NCBI RefSeq assembly: GCF_963583255.1
Contig: NC_084804.1
Span: 22,636,061 to 22,700,060 of the forward strand
Direction of reading: 5' to 3'
DNA: 64,000 nucleotides
DNA from: Pyrus communis
Lineage: Eukaryota > Streptophyta > Magnoliopsida > Rosales > Rosaceae
Shown here: positions 11,580 through 22,500 of the stretch, piece after piece
Layout: each line of letters begins with the position of its first letter
Position numbering within the stretch: the first letter of the stretch is position 1
Program-made: the position numbers and the translations under genes
The notes under the pieces: model-generated
Databases searched by the model: none
Seen by the model: only the letters and a program-made list of their open reading frames with translations
What the model was told of the DNA's origin: nothing

Positions 11580-12212
11580 ATACTTAGCCTGTCGTACAAG
11601 TCACACTAGGTGACTCCGACTTGTGTGCTAGCCTAGATTGATGAGCTACAAGTCCAGTTGTATAGGTCATGTTAGGTGACTCCGACTTGCATACTATTTT
11701 ATATTGGTTTCACACTTGGCTTACGTTTATTATTGCCGAGATATTATGACATGGCATACTTCAATTTTCGTTGCTCTTGGGCATTGGTTTTTATACCTAC
11801 ATAGTAGTATTATTTTCTGGAAACTATATGGGTTTTACAGCAAACGGTTATAAATCAAAATGTTTTTATTAAAACTTTATTTTTAGACCCACTCACCCTT
11901 ATTTTTCGCCCCTCTAAGTTTTAGCTGCTGAACGGTTATATCAACGAGGATTCTTAGTAAATCTCAGTATTGGTGGCTACTTCTGAGGGTGTAATCCTTA
12001 TCCACTCTACTCTACTTTACTTATGCTCTGACGTCACGTGTGAAATGAGTACATTTCCGCTCACCAACGCACTCTTATATTTTGGCACTTTTAGGTTTAA
12101 ATTTATTCACATTTTCCGCATCACTATACTTTATGTCTTCGTCACCTTCCAGGTGTCAGCCAGCACAGCTCGATTCGGAGTCCTAGTGGACATATTGGGT
12201 CGGGGTGTGTCA
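11580..12212 (+). repeat. Gypsy LTR fragment, plus orientation
   Basis: Ends GGGTCGGGGTGTGTCA at 12212, the same 3' terminus as the LTRs of the gypsy element at 28.7-38.1 kb. It carries the blocks GTACAAGTCACACTAGGTGA and GTGACTCCGACTTG, which are the reverse complement of the block near 29286 of that element's left LTR. The 5' part of the LTR is not recognisable. Confidence 0.7.
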
Positions 12213-12239
12213 AAAAGACTATTTAGTCTTCCATCACCA

Positions 12240-12434
12240 AAAAAAGAAAAAAAAATTGATGGGCAAAATAATGTAATCTCACAAAACTAAATTTTGTTGT
12301 TTTCTATTAAAGCCTCACCTAAATGTGATTTTAGCATACATCTACTATATATATATATAATTTAAAATTAAAAAAAAAAAAAAAAAAAAAAGAAAAACCT
12401 TTCTTTCCATTTCCATGTTCACTCTTTCCCTATA
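12240..12434 (-). repeat. Dispersed repeat family, copy 3 (inverted)
   Basis: Reverse-complement match to about 9462-9609. Shared blocks include GGGCAAAATAATGTAATCTC, AAGCCTCACCTAAATGTGA and TCCATGTTCACTCTTTCCC. It is interrupted by an AT run and a long poly-A tract (about 12368-12391). It sits between two gypsy LTR fragments of opposite orientation. Confidence 0.75.
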
Positions 12435-12435
12435 T

Positions 12436-13050
12436 CGCGGGTCACCTACGAGTCAGAACCACCTATTGTGGTTTGTACGACAAGTTGCCACCAGACTGGG
12501 ATCCAAGGTGAGCATGCGGTGCAGGAGGTGAACAATCACGTGAAGGCTGGCCCCTAGCCCCAGGCGGGAGCACTAATACCAGGGTGCAGCCATGATGAGC
12601 TCTAAATAAATGTGTGTATACCATTGCAATTCAACTCATTCAATCACATAATACTCACCTGAAGTTTACATGAGTCTCCTCAGCATCACACAATACAATT
12701 CACAAGTGTAACAACGCAATATTTAAAATGTAACTTATTTACGACATGGCAAGCAAAACATAGTTCCATATAAAAAAATGTTTCTGGAAACCGTAAAGTT
12801 TACACACACACACACACACTATAAATATTTAAAATGTAACTTATTTACAACATGGCAAGCAAAACATAGTTCCATATAGAAAAAAAATAAAAAATAAAAA
12901 AAAAAAAAAAAAAGTTTCTGGAAACCGTAAAGTTTACACATACGTGTACACACACTATAAAAAGAAAAAAAAAACCCACTTGTGAATTCACAACCTGGTG
13001 GCAGCTCCTTCTTCCAACCGCCGCCACCACCATGAGGCTGGGGGAAGAAG
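12436..13050 (-). repeat. Gypsy LTR fragment, minus orientation
   Basis: 12436-12600 matches 29461-29625 of the gypsy LTR (CGCGGGTCACCTACGAGTC, GTGGTTTGTACGAC, GGCGGGAGCACTAA) in the same orientation, with many substitutions. So it is an older or different member of that family. It is interrupted by the internal duplication at 12718-12960. Confidence 0.7.
12718..12960 (+). repeat. Tandem duplication of about 106 bp with (CA)n and poly-A variation
   Basis: Copy 1 is 12718-12823 and copy 2 is 12824-12960. Both contain AATATTTAAAATGTAACTT, CATGGCAAGCAAAACATAG and TTTCTGGAAACCGTAAAG. Copy 2 is longer because of an expanded A tract, and copy 1 ends in a (CA)n run. Confidence 0.9.
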
Positions 13051-13184
13051 TTTTGGGGTGGCATTAAAATCTCCATGCTTGAGCTAAACTGTATCAGTTT
13101 CATATTATATTTTACCCTAAAATTTTAATACTTTTTTACGTTTTGATTGTAGGACATGCAGAATATGCTTTGATTAAAAAGTAA

Positions 13185-14544
13185 GGGTTAATCTCAGTTT
13201 ATTACCTCAAGTTTCATGGTTTTCAACATTTGGTACATGAAGTTTTTTTTCGTCCCGAAGTCATACCTAAAGTGTTAATTTTGGGACAGTTTGATACATC
13301 TGTTAGTCTGGCTGTTAAGTCTTCCGTTAACGGGTGACATGGCGCCCCCGTGGACAATGATTGGACGCCACGTGTCAATATGGGTCCTATGTGGATATTA
13401 AAAAAAAATAAACATAAAAAAATTAAAAATTGAAAAAAAAAAAAAAAAAGGCGTCTTCTTCCTCAACACCCCCCGGACCCTCCCTTCATTCTCTCATCTG
13501 CACATCTCCATCCAGCCAACCTCTGCACATCCATCCTTCCCTTACCCCACCCCCCGACCCGACTCCGCTTCCAACCTGAGCGCGAACCCGACCAACATTA
13601 TCTTGGCTCTGACCGTCATTGACTGCATCATCTTTAGCATCAATTTCGAGGGGCTGGTCTGCTGGGGCGGAATCGTCACGCCATCATTTTGGGTGGGCAA
13701 GGTGGAAGTGCAGAGGTTGGACAAGTGTAGAGGAGAGAACGGAATGAGGGTTATGGCTCCCTTTACACACGTCATGGCTCGAAATCTGAGCAAACCCCAA
13801 CCCCAACTCAATCTTTATTAGAATCGGAAGAATTGGGGGAACGGATCTGAGAGAAAAATTGGGGCAATTTTGTATCTTCGTCTGCAAATTTCTCGAATTT
13901 TTAAGGTTTGGTTTTGAATGTGATCTGTGTGTGTGTATTTTGGCTTCTGAGTTGAGGCCTCTCTCTCTCTCTCTCTCCTCTTTCCTCTCTCCTCTCTCTT
14001 CTCTCCTCTCTCCTCTCCTCGTCTTTGATATTTGGCAATCCTTGGCGTTACGAGATGGTCTGCGAGTGCTGTTGTAGCGGGTTTGGGATACTTGATCCTT
14101 TACGGTTGGGGTTAACGACGATCAAGCCAGGGTAATGCCAGTTGGGTTCACGCTCAGTTTGGAAGCGGAGTCGAGTCGGGGTGGGATGAGGGAATGATGG
14201 ATGTGCAGAGGTTAGGTGGATGCAGATGTGCAAATGAGAGAAGGGAGGGAAGGTCCAGGGGTGTTGAGGAAAAAGACGTCTTTCTTTTTCTTTTTTCTTT
14301 TTTTCAAATTTTTTCATGTTTCTTTTTTTAATATCCACGTGGGACCCATATTGATACGTGGCATCCAATCATTGTCCACGTGGGTGCCACGTCACCAGTT
14401 AACGGAAGACTTAACAACCAGACTAACGGATATGTGAGACTGTCCCAAAATTAACATTTTGGGTATGACTCTGGGACGAAAAAAATTTCATGTACCAAAT
14501 GTTGAAAACCATGAAACTTAAGGGTAGTAAATTGATATTAACCC
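13185..14544. mobile_element. Mutator-like element (MULE) with about 390-bp terminal inverted repeats
   Basis: The left end GGGTTAATCTCAGTTTATTA and the right end, ending AAATTGATATTAACCC, are inverted copies. The similarity continues inward for roughly 390 bp on each side: CCAAAATTAACA blocks, the CCGTTAAC block, CACGTG-rich blocks and AGACGTC/GACGTCT. Flanks AAAAAGTAA (13176-13184) and AAAAAGTAG (14545-14553) give a 9-bp target duplication with one mismatch, the Mutator signature. The centre (about 13590-14150) has no transposase. It looks like unrelated, more GC-balanced sequence with a (CT)n tract at about 13961-14020 and could be captured host DNA (Pack-MULE style). I cannot name a donor gene. 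Confidence 0.85.
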
Positions 14545-14949
14545 AAAAAGTAGAAAAACAGTAGAATTTGGAGTGAAATTATTTAGAGTAAATTTGCAAG
14601 TCATTCAAGTTGATAAAGTCAAAATCTCAACTTTTAATTCTTAGTCTTTGATCGTGACAGTTAAATGAAGGCAGAAGCGCAATGATGGCAAATTGATGTT
14701 CTGGATTTGTTTGGACCAAAAGTAATTGAAGATGACGTTTTTTTTTTTGAGAAAAGTTTATTCTACAAAGTTTAAGGGGATGTTCTAAGCTTCCAACGCC
14801 ATCTTAAACGCTTGATTTAGTGCAGATTTGACTAGGAAGCAGGTTGACCAGTTTACCAAAATTAGAATAGGAATGTATCTTTAAATTATATTATTTTATT
14901 TGGTTTTTCAAATTTATTGAGAGACTTATTTTAAATAGAAGTAGCATTA

Positions 14950-15240
14950 GTCTACACACTTTGTGTGTATGAACATATTTTTTAAGAAAATGAAAAGGGG
15001 AGAGAGAGAGAGAGAGAAAAAGAAAGAATGTGGGGGGAGTGGGAGGTTTTTGTTTTTGGATTTTTTTTTAATATTGGAGGTATTTTAACATCACCTGTAG
15101 GTGAGGCTTCAATAAAAAAACAGTAAAATTTGGACCTGTGAAATTACATTATTGCCCATCATATTTTTGTGTGATTGAAGACTGAGTAGTCTTTCACCTT
15201 CTTTTGGTTAACAAAGAAGGTAGGTTTCATTAATTAATAG
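14950..15240 (+). repeat. Dispersed repeat family, copy 4
   Basis: Same order of blocks as 9390-9730: TGTGTGTATGAACAT, a (GA)n tract, GGTTTTTGTTTT, GTGAGGCTTCAATA, GAAATTACATTATTGCCCAT, TGATTGAAGACTGAGTAGT and TTTTGGTTAACAAAGAAG. It lacks the tail block. Confidence 0.7.
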
Positions 15241-15299
15241 AGATTCATATTTTTAGGTCTATTTATATGTTGAGTTTGGAGTCTTTAAGGGGGGCTGAA

Positions 15300-16260
15300 T
15301 GTTTTTGGCTTAAGAGCTTTTGGCGATAACACGACACAAAAACGATACAAAAAAAAAGGGGTTTTGTGTCAACACGATAACTAATCGGGTTGTCATTGGG
15401 TCACACAATAAGAATCCGTTAATAAAGGGTCCTTAACAGGTTTACACGAAGGTGATACGCAAGTAACCTGTTTCGACATGTTAAGAAAAAAGTTATTTTG
15501 ATGATTTTAAATTTTTATACTAAAAAAACTTACTATAAAATACAATAGGCATAGTGTATATGTATATATTGTATATTAAATATGTATTATTGTATTATTA
15601 TTCTATGACAATTTAAAAAATTTTATTTTTATTTATTTATTTATTTTTATAGGTAAAGAGTGAGATTAAAAAACTATAGAACACATTAAAAATAAAAGTA
15701 TCAAGTAATTTAAAAATAACAAACACATTAAAAATTATAGTAATTAATTTATAAGTGCGAAAAATATGAAAAAAAATATGCAAAGACTCGTGATTGCATC
15801 CCCTACACTATGAGTATGGGTACATTGTCGTTTGCATGGTTTCTCATCCTTAAAACGCAACTCCCTTCATTTTGCATATCCTTGAACATTTGATATTTTA
15901 TAGTAATGTACTAATATTTTTTCATTACGCTCTTATTTTGGGAGCATGTAATAGTTGAAAGACAAATGTTTTTTATTTTTTTTGAAGTAATATTTATATG
16001 ACAATGTGGTATGTATATACTAATTTAGTTTTATGTTTTTTTTTTTTTGGTCAAATTATGTTTTTCATTTTCATTATTTATTGATTTAAAATGTATTTTC
16101 TTTAACGGATAACAGGTCGGGTCATATTACCTAATAATATTAATGGGTTGATTTCGGGTCAGGTCGTATTACCTATTCACTTTAACATGTGTTACATGAC
16201 ACGACCCGTTAAGATATCGAGTATGACACGAAAACGACACAAATGCTAGATCTAATAAGA
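15300..16260. repeat. Possible non-autonomous DNA element with ACACGAC-rich ends
   Basis: The left part has ACACGACACAAAAACGAT, TAATCGGGTTGTCATTGGGT and TAACAGG. The right part has AACAGGTCGGGTCATATTAC, GACACGACCCGTTAAG and ACACGAAAACGACACAAATG. The shared motifs and the AT-rich centre suggest a decayed transposon. I could not fix the terminal repeats or a target duplication, so boundaries are approximate. Confidence 0.3.
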
Positions 16261-16321
16261 GTGTTTTCTTAACTTGCCTTAGCATGAATATGTAGTTTCC
16301 TTTTTATTTACTTGTGATGTT

Positions 16322-16498
16322 TTGTTTTTTTTTTTTTTTGAACAAACGATATTATCTACACTAAGGGGAGGGGTGGGCTTAGCCTCACAATTAGCTAGCA
16401 ATAATGTGGTTCAAATTCGCCTTTGGCGAGAATCGAACCTAAGACCTCTCACTTACAAGTGAAGAGGAATACCACTAGACCGTAATACTAACTGGCTG
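16322..16498 (-). mobile_element. tRNA-derived SINE with 15-bp target duplication
   Basis: On the minus strand it starts GCCAGTTAGTATTACGG and carries an A-box-like TAGTGGTATTC (16467-16477) and a textbook B box GGTTCGATTC (16430-16439). It ends in a short body and an A-rich tail (the T run near 16322-16339 on the plus strand). The flanks TTTACTTGTGATGTT (16307-16321) and TTTACTTATGATGTT (16499-16513) are a 15-bp duplication with one mismatch, as expected for LINE-mediated insertion. The tRNA-like head with both Pol III boxes makes this a SINE and not a tRNA gene. Confidence 0.88.
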
Positions 16499-17222
16499 TT
16501 TACTTATGATGTTATGTATGCTTGCTTTGAATTTTCAACCACTGATTTAAAACTATCTATATATGTCAATGTTTAATCACCATTAGGAGGTTTAGACAAG
16601 TAATTGGATGCAACTTATGTTTGAATGTCACCCCGAAGTTGGTTAATGCTTCTTGTGGTTGGAAGTTGTAGTTCACTTAAGGAGAATATCACACTCTTAA
16701 GTATTCCATGGTTTTCCAAAGTGATTTCACAAAACTTAATGAGTTTTGCATGTGTATACTTGATCTGAATGTCATAGAGATTGCATGTTAGATATATATT
16801 CTAGCTTGAATAGCACAAGTTGAATATGCATAAGGAAAACCTAACCTTCAAAACTTGTACGTGTTAACTCATAAGTAATTCACTGGACTACGTAAGAGTG
16901 TTAATGGTGATGGATAAACCCTAGTGCTTCATACACTTGATTTTAGGATAGTGCTAATTAGAGGCAAGTATCTTGAAAAACCGCCCCTAATAGAAAGTAG
17001 CAGCGAAAAATATTCGCATTCCCCCCCCCCCCCACCCCACCAAAACAACAAAACCCTCCAACCCAGTCATGCAATTAGCCCCAAGGCGAGCCCGAGGAAG
17101 AAGTCAAGCAAAAGTCCACGCCCTAAGCACCTGAGTGGATGTGATGCAAGGTTGACAATTAAGTGGAATAAGAAAAGAAAATCAAAATAAATCGACAATT
17201 ACTTCTTCATGCTATTGCATAC

Positions 17223-17403
17223 GGACACAGATCACCTATGGATCTGAGTCTAGAGATCAATAAATCTGGGCCGTTGAAATTTGATCAAACGACTACAAAC
17301 AGGAGGCCTCCCTAAAAATTATAATAATTGTAACCGTTAGATCAAATTTTAATGGTCCGGATCTATTGATCCCTAGGCTCAGATCCGGAGAGGATTTGTG
17401 TCC
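17223..17403. mobile_element. Fold-back MITE (MULE-type), 181 bp, perfect 9-bp target duplication
   Basis: The two ends are about 68-bp inverted repeats: GGACACAGATCACC on the left, and the reverse complement of the right end reads GGACACAAATCCTC. It is flanked by the identical 9-mer ATTGCATAC (17214-17222 and 17404-17412). The 9-bp duplication and long inverted ends fit a Mutator-derived MITE. It lies about 760 bp downstream of the CRK stop codon, possibly near its transcript end. Confidence 0.92.
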
Positions 17404-18162
17404 ATTGCATACAAGCAACTCTCTTTTCCTTTCTTTTCAGTTTTTAATGGTTCATGCTAAACAACTCTTTTTAAATACAAGGAGGAAAATGATTTCTGCA
17501 CTCCTTCTGTATACTGTTTATTTTCTGTCCGTTGATTCTCCTTTAATTTACTTGATAAAAAGCCAAAATTAAATAGAGGACGAGAAAGCGAAACAAGTGT
17601 CGAAATCACTTCCCGAATCAATAAGACGGTGAGCATATGCCGCCTTTCGGGTTAGCCCAAGTGGTGAGATGTTGGAAAATGATTAGACTGCTCATTGCAT
17701 GAAAAAATGTGATGAAAACCTACGAGTGCAGGTATTTTCAGAAATTGCAAAACACCGAATGGTAAATCTTGGTTTTCATTTGATGCCATTGCGGAGTTTT
17801 ACAACACTAAGGCAAATCAAGCATGTTTCAAAGTAACCAGATAGATACAATGCATCTAAGGAGTTGAAGAATATTGTAACCGCCCATTTCGGCAAAACTA
17901 ACTACAGCTTTACACTTGAATAGCTACACAGCATTCCAACTGGTAACCAAGATTTCGCACCTGCATTGTCCGGGATGTTTCAACCCCTCTTCACGAATTG
18001 GCCGGATGGGTCACTCAACGTGTGTGCCAAACGGATTGTAAATGGCCATCTTTCCGAACATCCAAATCTTGAAAATCAATCATCGGGTGCACCACGTCTA
18101 TTCCACATATAGCACATATCATTTGGCTAAAACACGTGCATAAATAATGCTTTATATCTTCA

Positions 18163-19456
18163 TTATGCTTTTACAAACGTCCGGCTGGACACACCATGCA
18201 ACAATTTCACAAACCCGAGGAAGCTTAGCTTCCCATCTGTGTGCCTAATCCAGTCATGGAGAACCACATGAAGTGGAATGGAAGGACCAAGCCCAAGTTC
18301 CTGAATCACAATTTAGAGAGAGTATGAACAACAGTAGTCTCAGTCCGGTACATTACAGATAGTACAGAGCCTTGCAAATCTTTCGTTTCTAGAGGTCGTA
18401 AATTAAAAACCAAATCAATATCAAAATCCATGCATAAAGGGCGGATGCTATGAGAATACAGATGCATAGGATGTGCTAATATCTTAGAAATTAAAAAAAT
18501 CTAGGAATAAATATGCTATGGGAGTATGACCATTCAATTTCAGCTCAACTTTAGTTTGGTCCCTTTTCCATTGTTTCAGTTCGAGCTTTCAAATTTTTTA
18601 AGTGAAGTAATGTGATCTTTTGTGCACCATAATCATGCTTTTGTTATCAAAAGCGGTTCATGGTGTGATCTTTCGTGCACCATAATCATGTTTTTGTTAT
18701 CAAAAGTTATTGCCGTCCATGGTTTACTGACATAATGCATTGACTGCTGATATGATAACAAAAATCAGTCATAGAACAGATGCAGTTGAGCTGACCACAT
18801 TGCTTCAATTCAAAATAATAGGCCTTGCCCAAAATAAATGTAAAAAACAAGACCAAGGTGCCATTTGAATCAAAATTTAAGCACCAAAAGTACATTTTAG
18901 CCAGAACTCTATTTCTCCCACCCTACAGCATTCTTTTAACCAAAAGTATGTTACTTATGAAATGTAACTAGTAAAACAGAAAGTTTAAGAAATGTCAGCA
19001 AGTCCAGTTCGTAAGTAAAATACTATACAAGTCTGCAAAATGTGGCATTAAAATTTCAACTTACCGAAGCAAGTTCTTCAATGACAATCGCCTTGTTGCC
19101 ATCCTTCTCGAATAGTTCATATGCACATCGAGCATGTTGTTCCCAACGATCAAGTGCCTCAAGCTGATGGACACTTAATGCAGCTGCACAGAACTCATCA
19201 AAATCCATTCTTCTGTATTGAAGTGCATTTAACTGTCATGGGACAAGTACTAACCAGTAAGTACTTTTATAACCTATTGAGCCTAATACCATAGAAATAT
19301 TCACGAAAGTAACCAAGTTATTACCGATGAAATGAGATCAGGAATGCGGGACTCCTTCATTGCGTCTGTAGCATTTTTCATCAGGACCTGTCCAGGAAAA
19401 AAACAAAAAATAAAAAACAAAACACACTAAATATTAACTTATCTCTCTGTGTGTCT

Positions 19457-19506
<50 letters not shown>

Positions 19507-22500
19507 AACCATTCTAATATTGTCAAGAGTTATAGTGCCATTTTTGTTTGGCTCCAATAGAGCAAACTGTTCCTTAAGATAAAACAGTTCATCCACAGTC
19601 AATGTCTTAGACAAGGCCTGTCACATCAATTTACAGAAATGAAACGTTAAAAGACTGATTAAATATATCCCAAAATATAACGTTTAAAAAAATATATAAA
19701 ACACACAAACATAAATAATTCAAAACACAACTATGCAAACGTATAGAAGAATAATTTGGATGAAACAATCATCAAGCATTAACTGATAACATCTCAGAAG
19801 CCCCTCTTATTTCCTGTAATTATACACATGACCATGTAGAGAAAATATGAGAACAGATAATCAATGGTTTTATTGAGTCATCATTATTTAAAATGGAATA
19901 CTAATAATTACTTTTCAATTATATATTTTTTAGGAGGTACAAACCAAAATCTCATTCATCAAGAAAACTAACCCCATCATTTGACTTGATATACAAAGTT
20001 CTTAAGACCAAGAATCTGATTCAGCATGCAAAATTCGAGAAAAAGTTCTCACTCTTGTCGGTGAAAACATATACACACCCTTAAAGCAGCCTTCCGAAGG
20101 GATGATGATCTCATATAAACCTTCATGAGTCTAAATACTAAAATATCAAGTGGCACTTTCACGTCATTATAATTCCGGATCCAAGGATGACCTGCAAAAA
20201 ATATAAGAATTTAAGGCAATGATTCACGAAAATGATAGCAGAAACTTAACACACTATAGACATAGAAAACTCACTTAGAGCCTGAGCTGCTGTCATTCGT
20301 TTCCGAGGGTCCTTGTTCAATAAGCGTTTGACAAAGTCCTTTGCTTCAAGAGATAAAGAGGGCCAAGGTGCTTCATCAAAACTGGGATCAGCTTTCAAGA
20401 CCGCCCGAAAAATACCAGATTCAGTCCGGGACCAAAATGGACGGCTACCACATAAGAGAATATATGCTATTACACCAATACTCCACACATCAGCCTCTGT
20501 ACTATAAGATCTATGTAGAACTTCAGGTGCAACATAGTATGCACTTCCAACAATATCATTCAGCCTCTCGTCTGTAAGACAGACAGAGTATTAAAACCTA
20601 TCCAAAATCAAAAGACCCAGATCAATAATAAAACAAGCTAAAATAAGAAAGGACAAACCTGGTCTGGCAAAATCTGACAAGCCAAAGTCAATGGCTTTCA
20701 ACTGGGAATTCTCATCTTTGGCGGTATACAAAAAGTTCTAATAACAAAAAAGGAAAAATAGCATTAGGTTCACATAAAGAGAAATAGATTTACAGAGCAC
20801 AACCGACAATAACAAGTACATCAAGTATAAGATAATAAAAAACTTCCATGAACTTCTAGCTTTCATGATGATAAATACATATCAAGGTATCTGATGGAGA
20901 AATACGAGTGGAAATATAAGCCAATTAACTAGTTTTGAATTTTTAGGTGGAATCCCTACACTTCCCACATGAACGCCTTTTCAACTAGCACATAAGATAA
21001 AATATTGAACAAGGAAATGTGGTTCAGGAGTCAGGTTATTTCTTCAATTGTTCAAGAACACCTGCTGTAGAAACAGCCAGTGTGGACTACTATTTCAACT
21101 GTCACTAAAATATTTCCCTTTCAAGCCAAACAGAACATAATGCCACCTATATGATTAAACTAAAATTTATTGGATTTAGATAACCATTTTGTGTGTGAAG
21201 TTTTCATTTCACCTAGCCTGGAACAAAGTGCCAATTTCTTTCCCTTGTTAGAAATAACCACAAAATCTGGGAATCTGGGAACCTAAGGTGTGAACTGAGT
21301 AGTAATGACACCCAGCAACAATCTATTGATAGATTGTATGAAATTGGAGGCGCCTAATAGTACTAAATATACTGAAGTAAAAAGATTTTTGTCCAGAAGA
21401 CAAATAGGTTTTTGTCCGGCTACATGATGATGCTTAATCTTAGTCCAGGAGACATCAACCATGTATACATACCAATCATTTTAAACAGTTGGGTAATTCA
21501 GGGGCAAATTGGGAAACTACAGATCCAGTCAATTGAAACATAAGGGGTTTCTATTACAGTCTGTCTGCTGTATAAAAGTAACCATTAGTCATGTTGTTCA
21601 ATTCCTTGTATACAGTATTGGAGGTTAACGAAGGTGCAGGGACACACTTAAATCTAAATTGAGTTTGTTTCCCTTCTAAACAGAATAGTGCATGCAAGTT
21701 TAATCAGCCTCATTCAGTACTAGAAATTTTGAGCAACCCCTTCATTTTGTCACTTGAAGTATCCCTCAAAGGGGTATCTTTGTCCACATTGCCCACACCT
21801 GGATCTTCAATAAAAATTTAAGCTTCAAACACACGTCTCATCTGCTAATTAGATAAGAAGAAAAGTAGAGAAATGTTTTTCACCTCTGGCTTAAGATCCC
21901 GGTGCACCACACCCTGGAGATGACAAAACGCGACAACATTCAGTATTTGCACCATGACAGTCTTCGCATCATCTTCTGAGTATTTCCCGCCCCTTCAGAA
22001 ATAACAGATTATTAAGTTAGTAGCAAAAAATATCAGCATCTGAAAGTCCTTATGGAAGATACCTAATTTATATACCTTGAAAGTATTCTATCTAAAAGCT
22101 CTCCACCTTCACACAATCTGAAATGTTAAAAAAGATGAATACCATAAAGTCAGATATCTTTAAGAGAGGTAAGAAATCCTCCTGTAAATTACATAAGAAA
22201 AAAATAAAATAAAAACGAACAACCTGACCATACAACCATACCAAGCTTAGCAAAATTATAACTTTTTACCCGGTGAATCACTATCACATATGAAAAAGTA
22301 AAACGAGATGTAGACTTAAATAGGAATTCGATTTTTGAACTTACTCCATTACTATGTAGACATTGTCACTGTCTTCAAATGCATCATAGAACTTAACTAG
22401 ATTGCTATGTCCAGTCAAGGCTTGCAAGATCTTGACCTCCCTTCTCACATCCTCGATTGCAATAGCAGTTGTCATCTAACAACAAACAATACATTGTTGT

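Noticed and set aside
16430..16477. Possible tRNA gene (B box and A box)
   Set aside because: No tRNA cloverleaf can be closed, and flanking duplications with an A-rich tail show it is a SINE.
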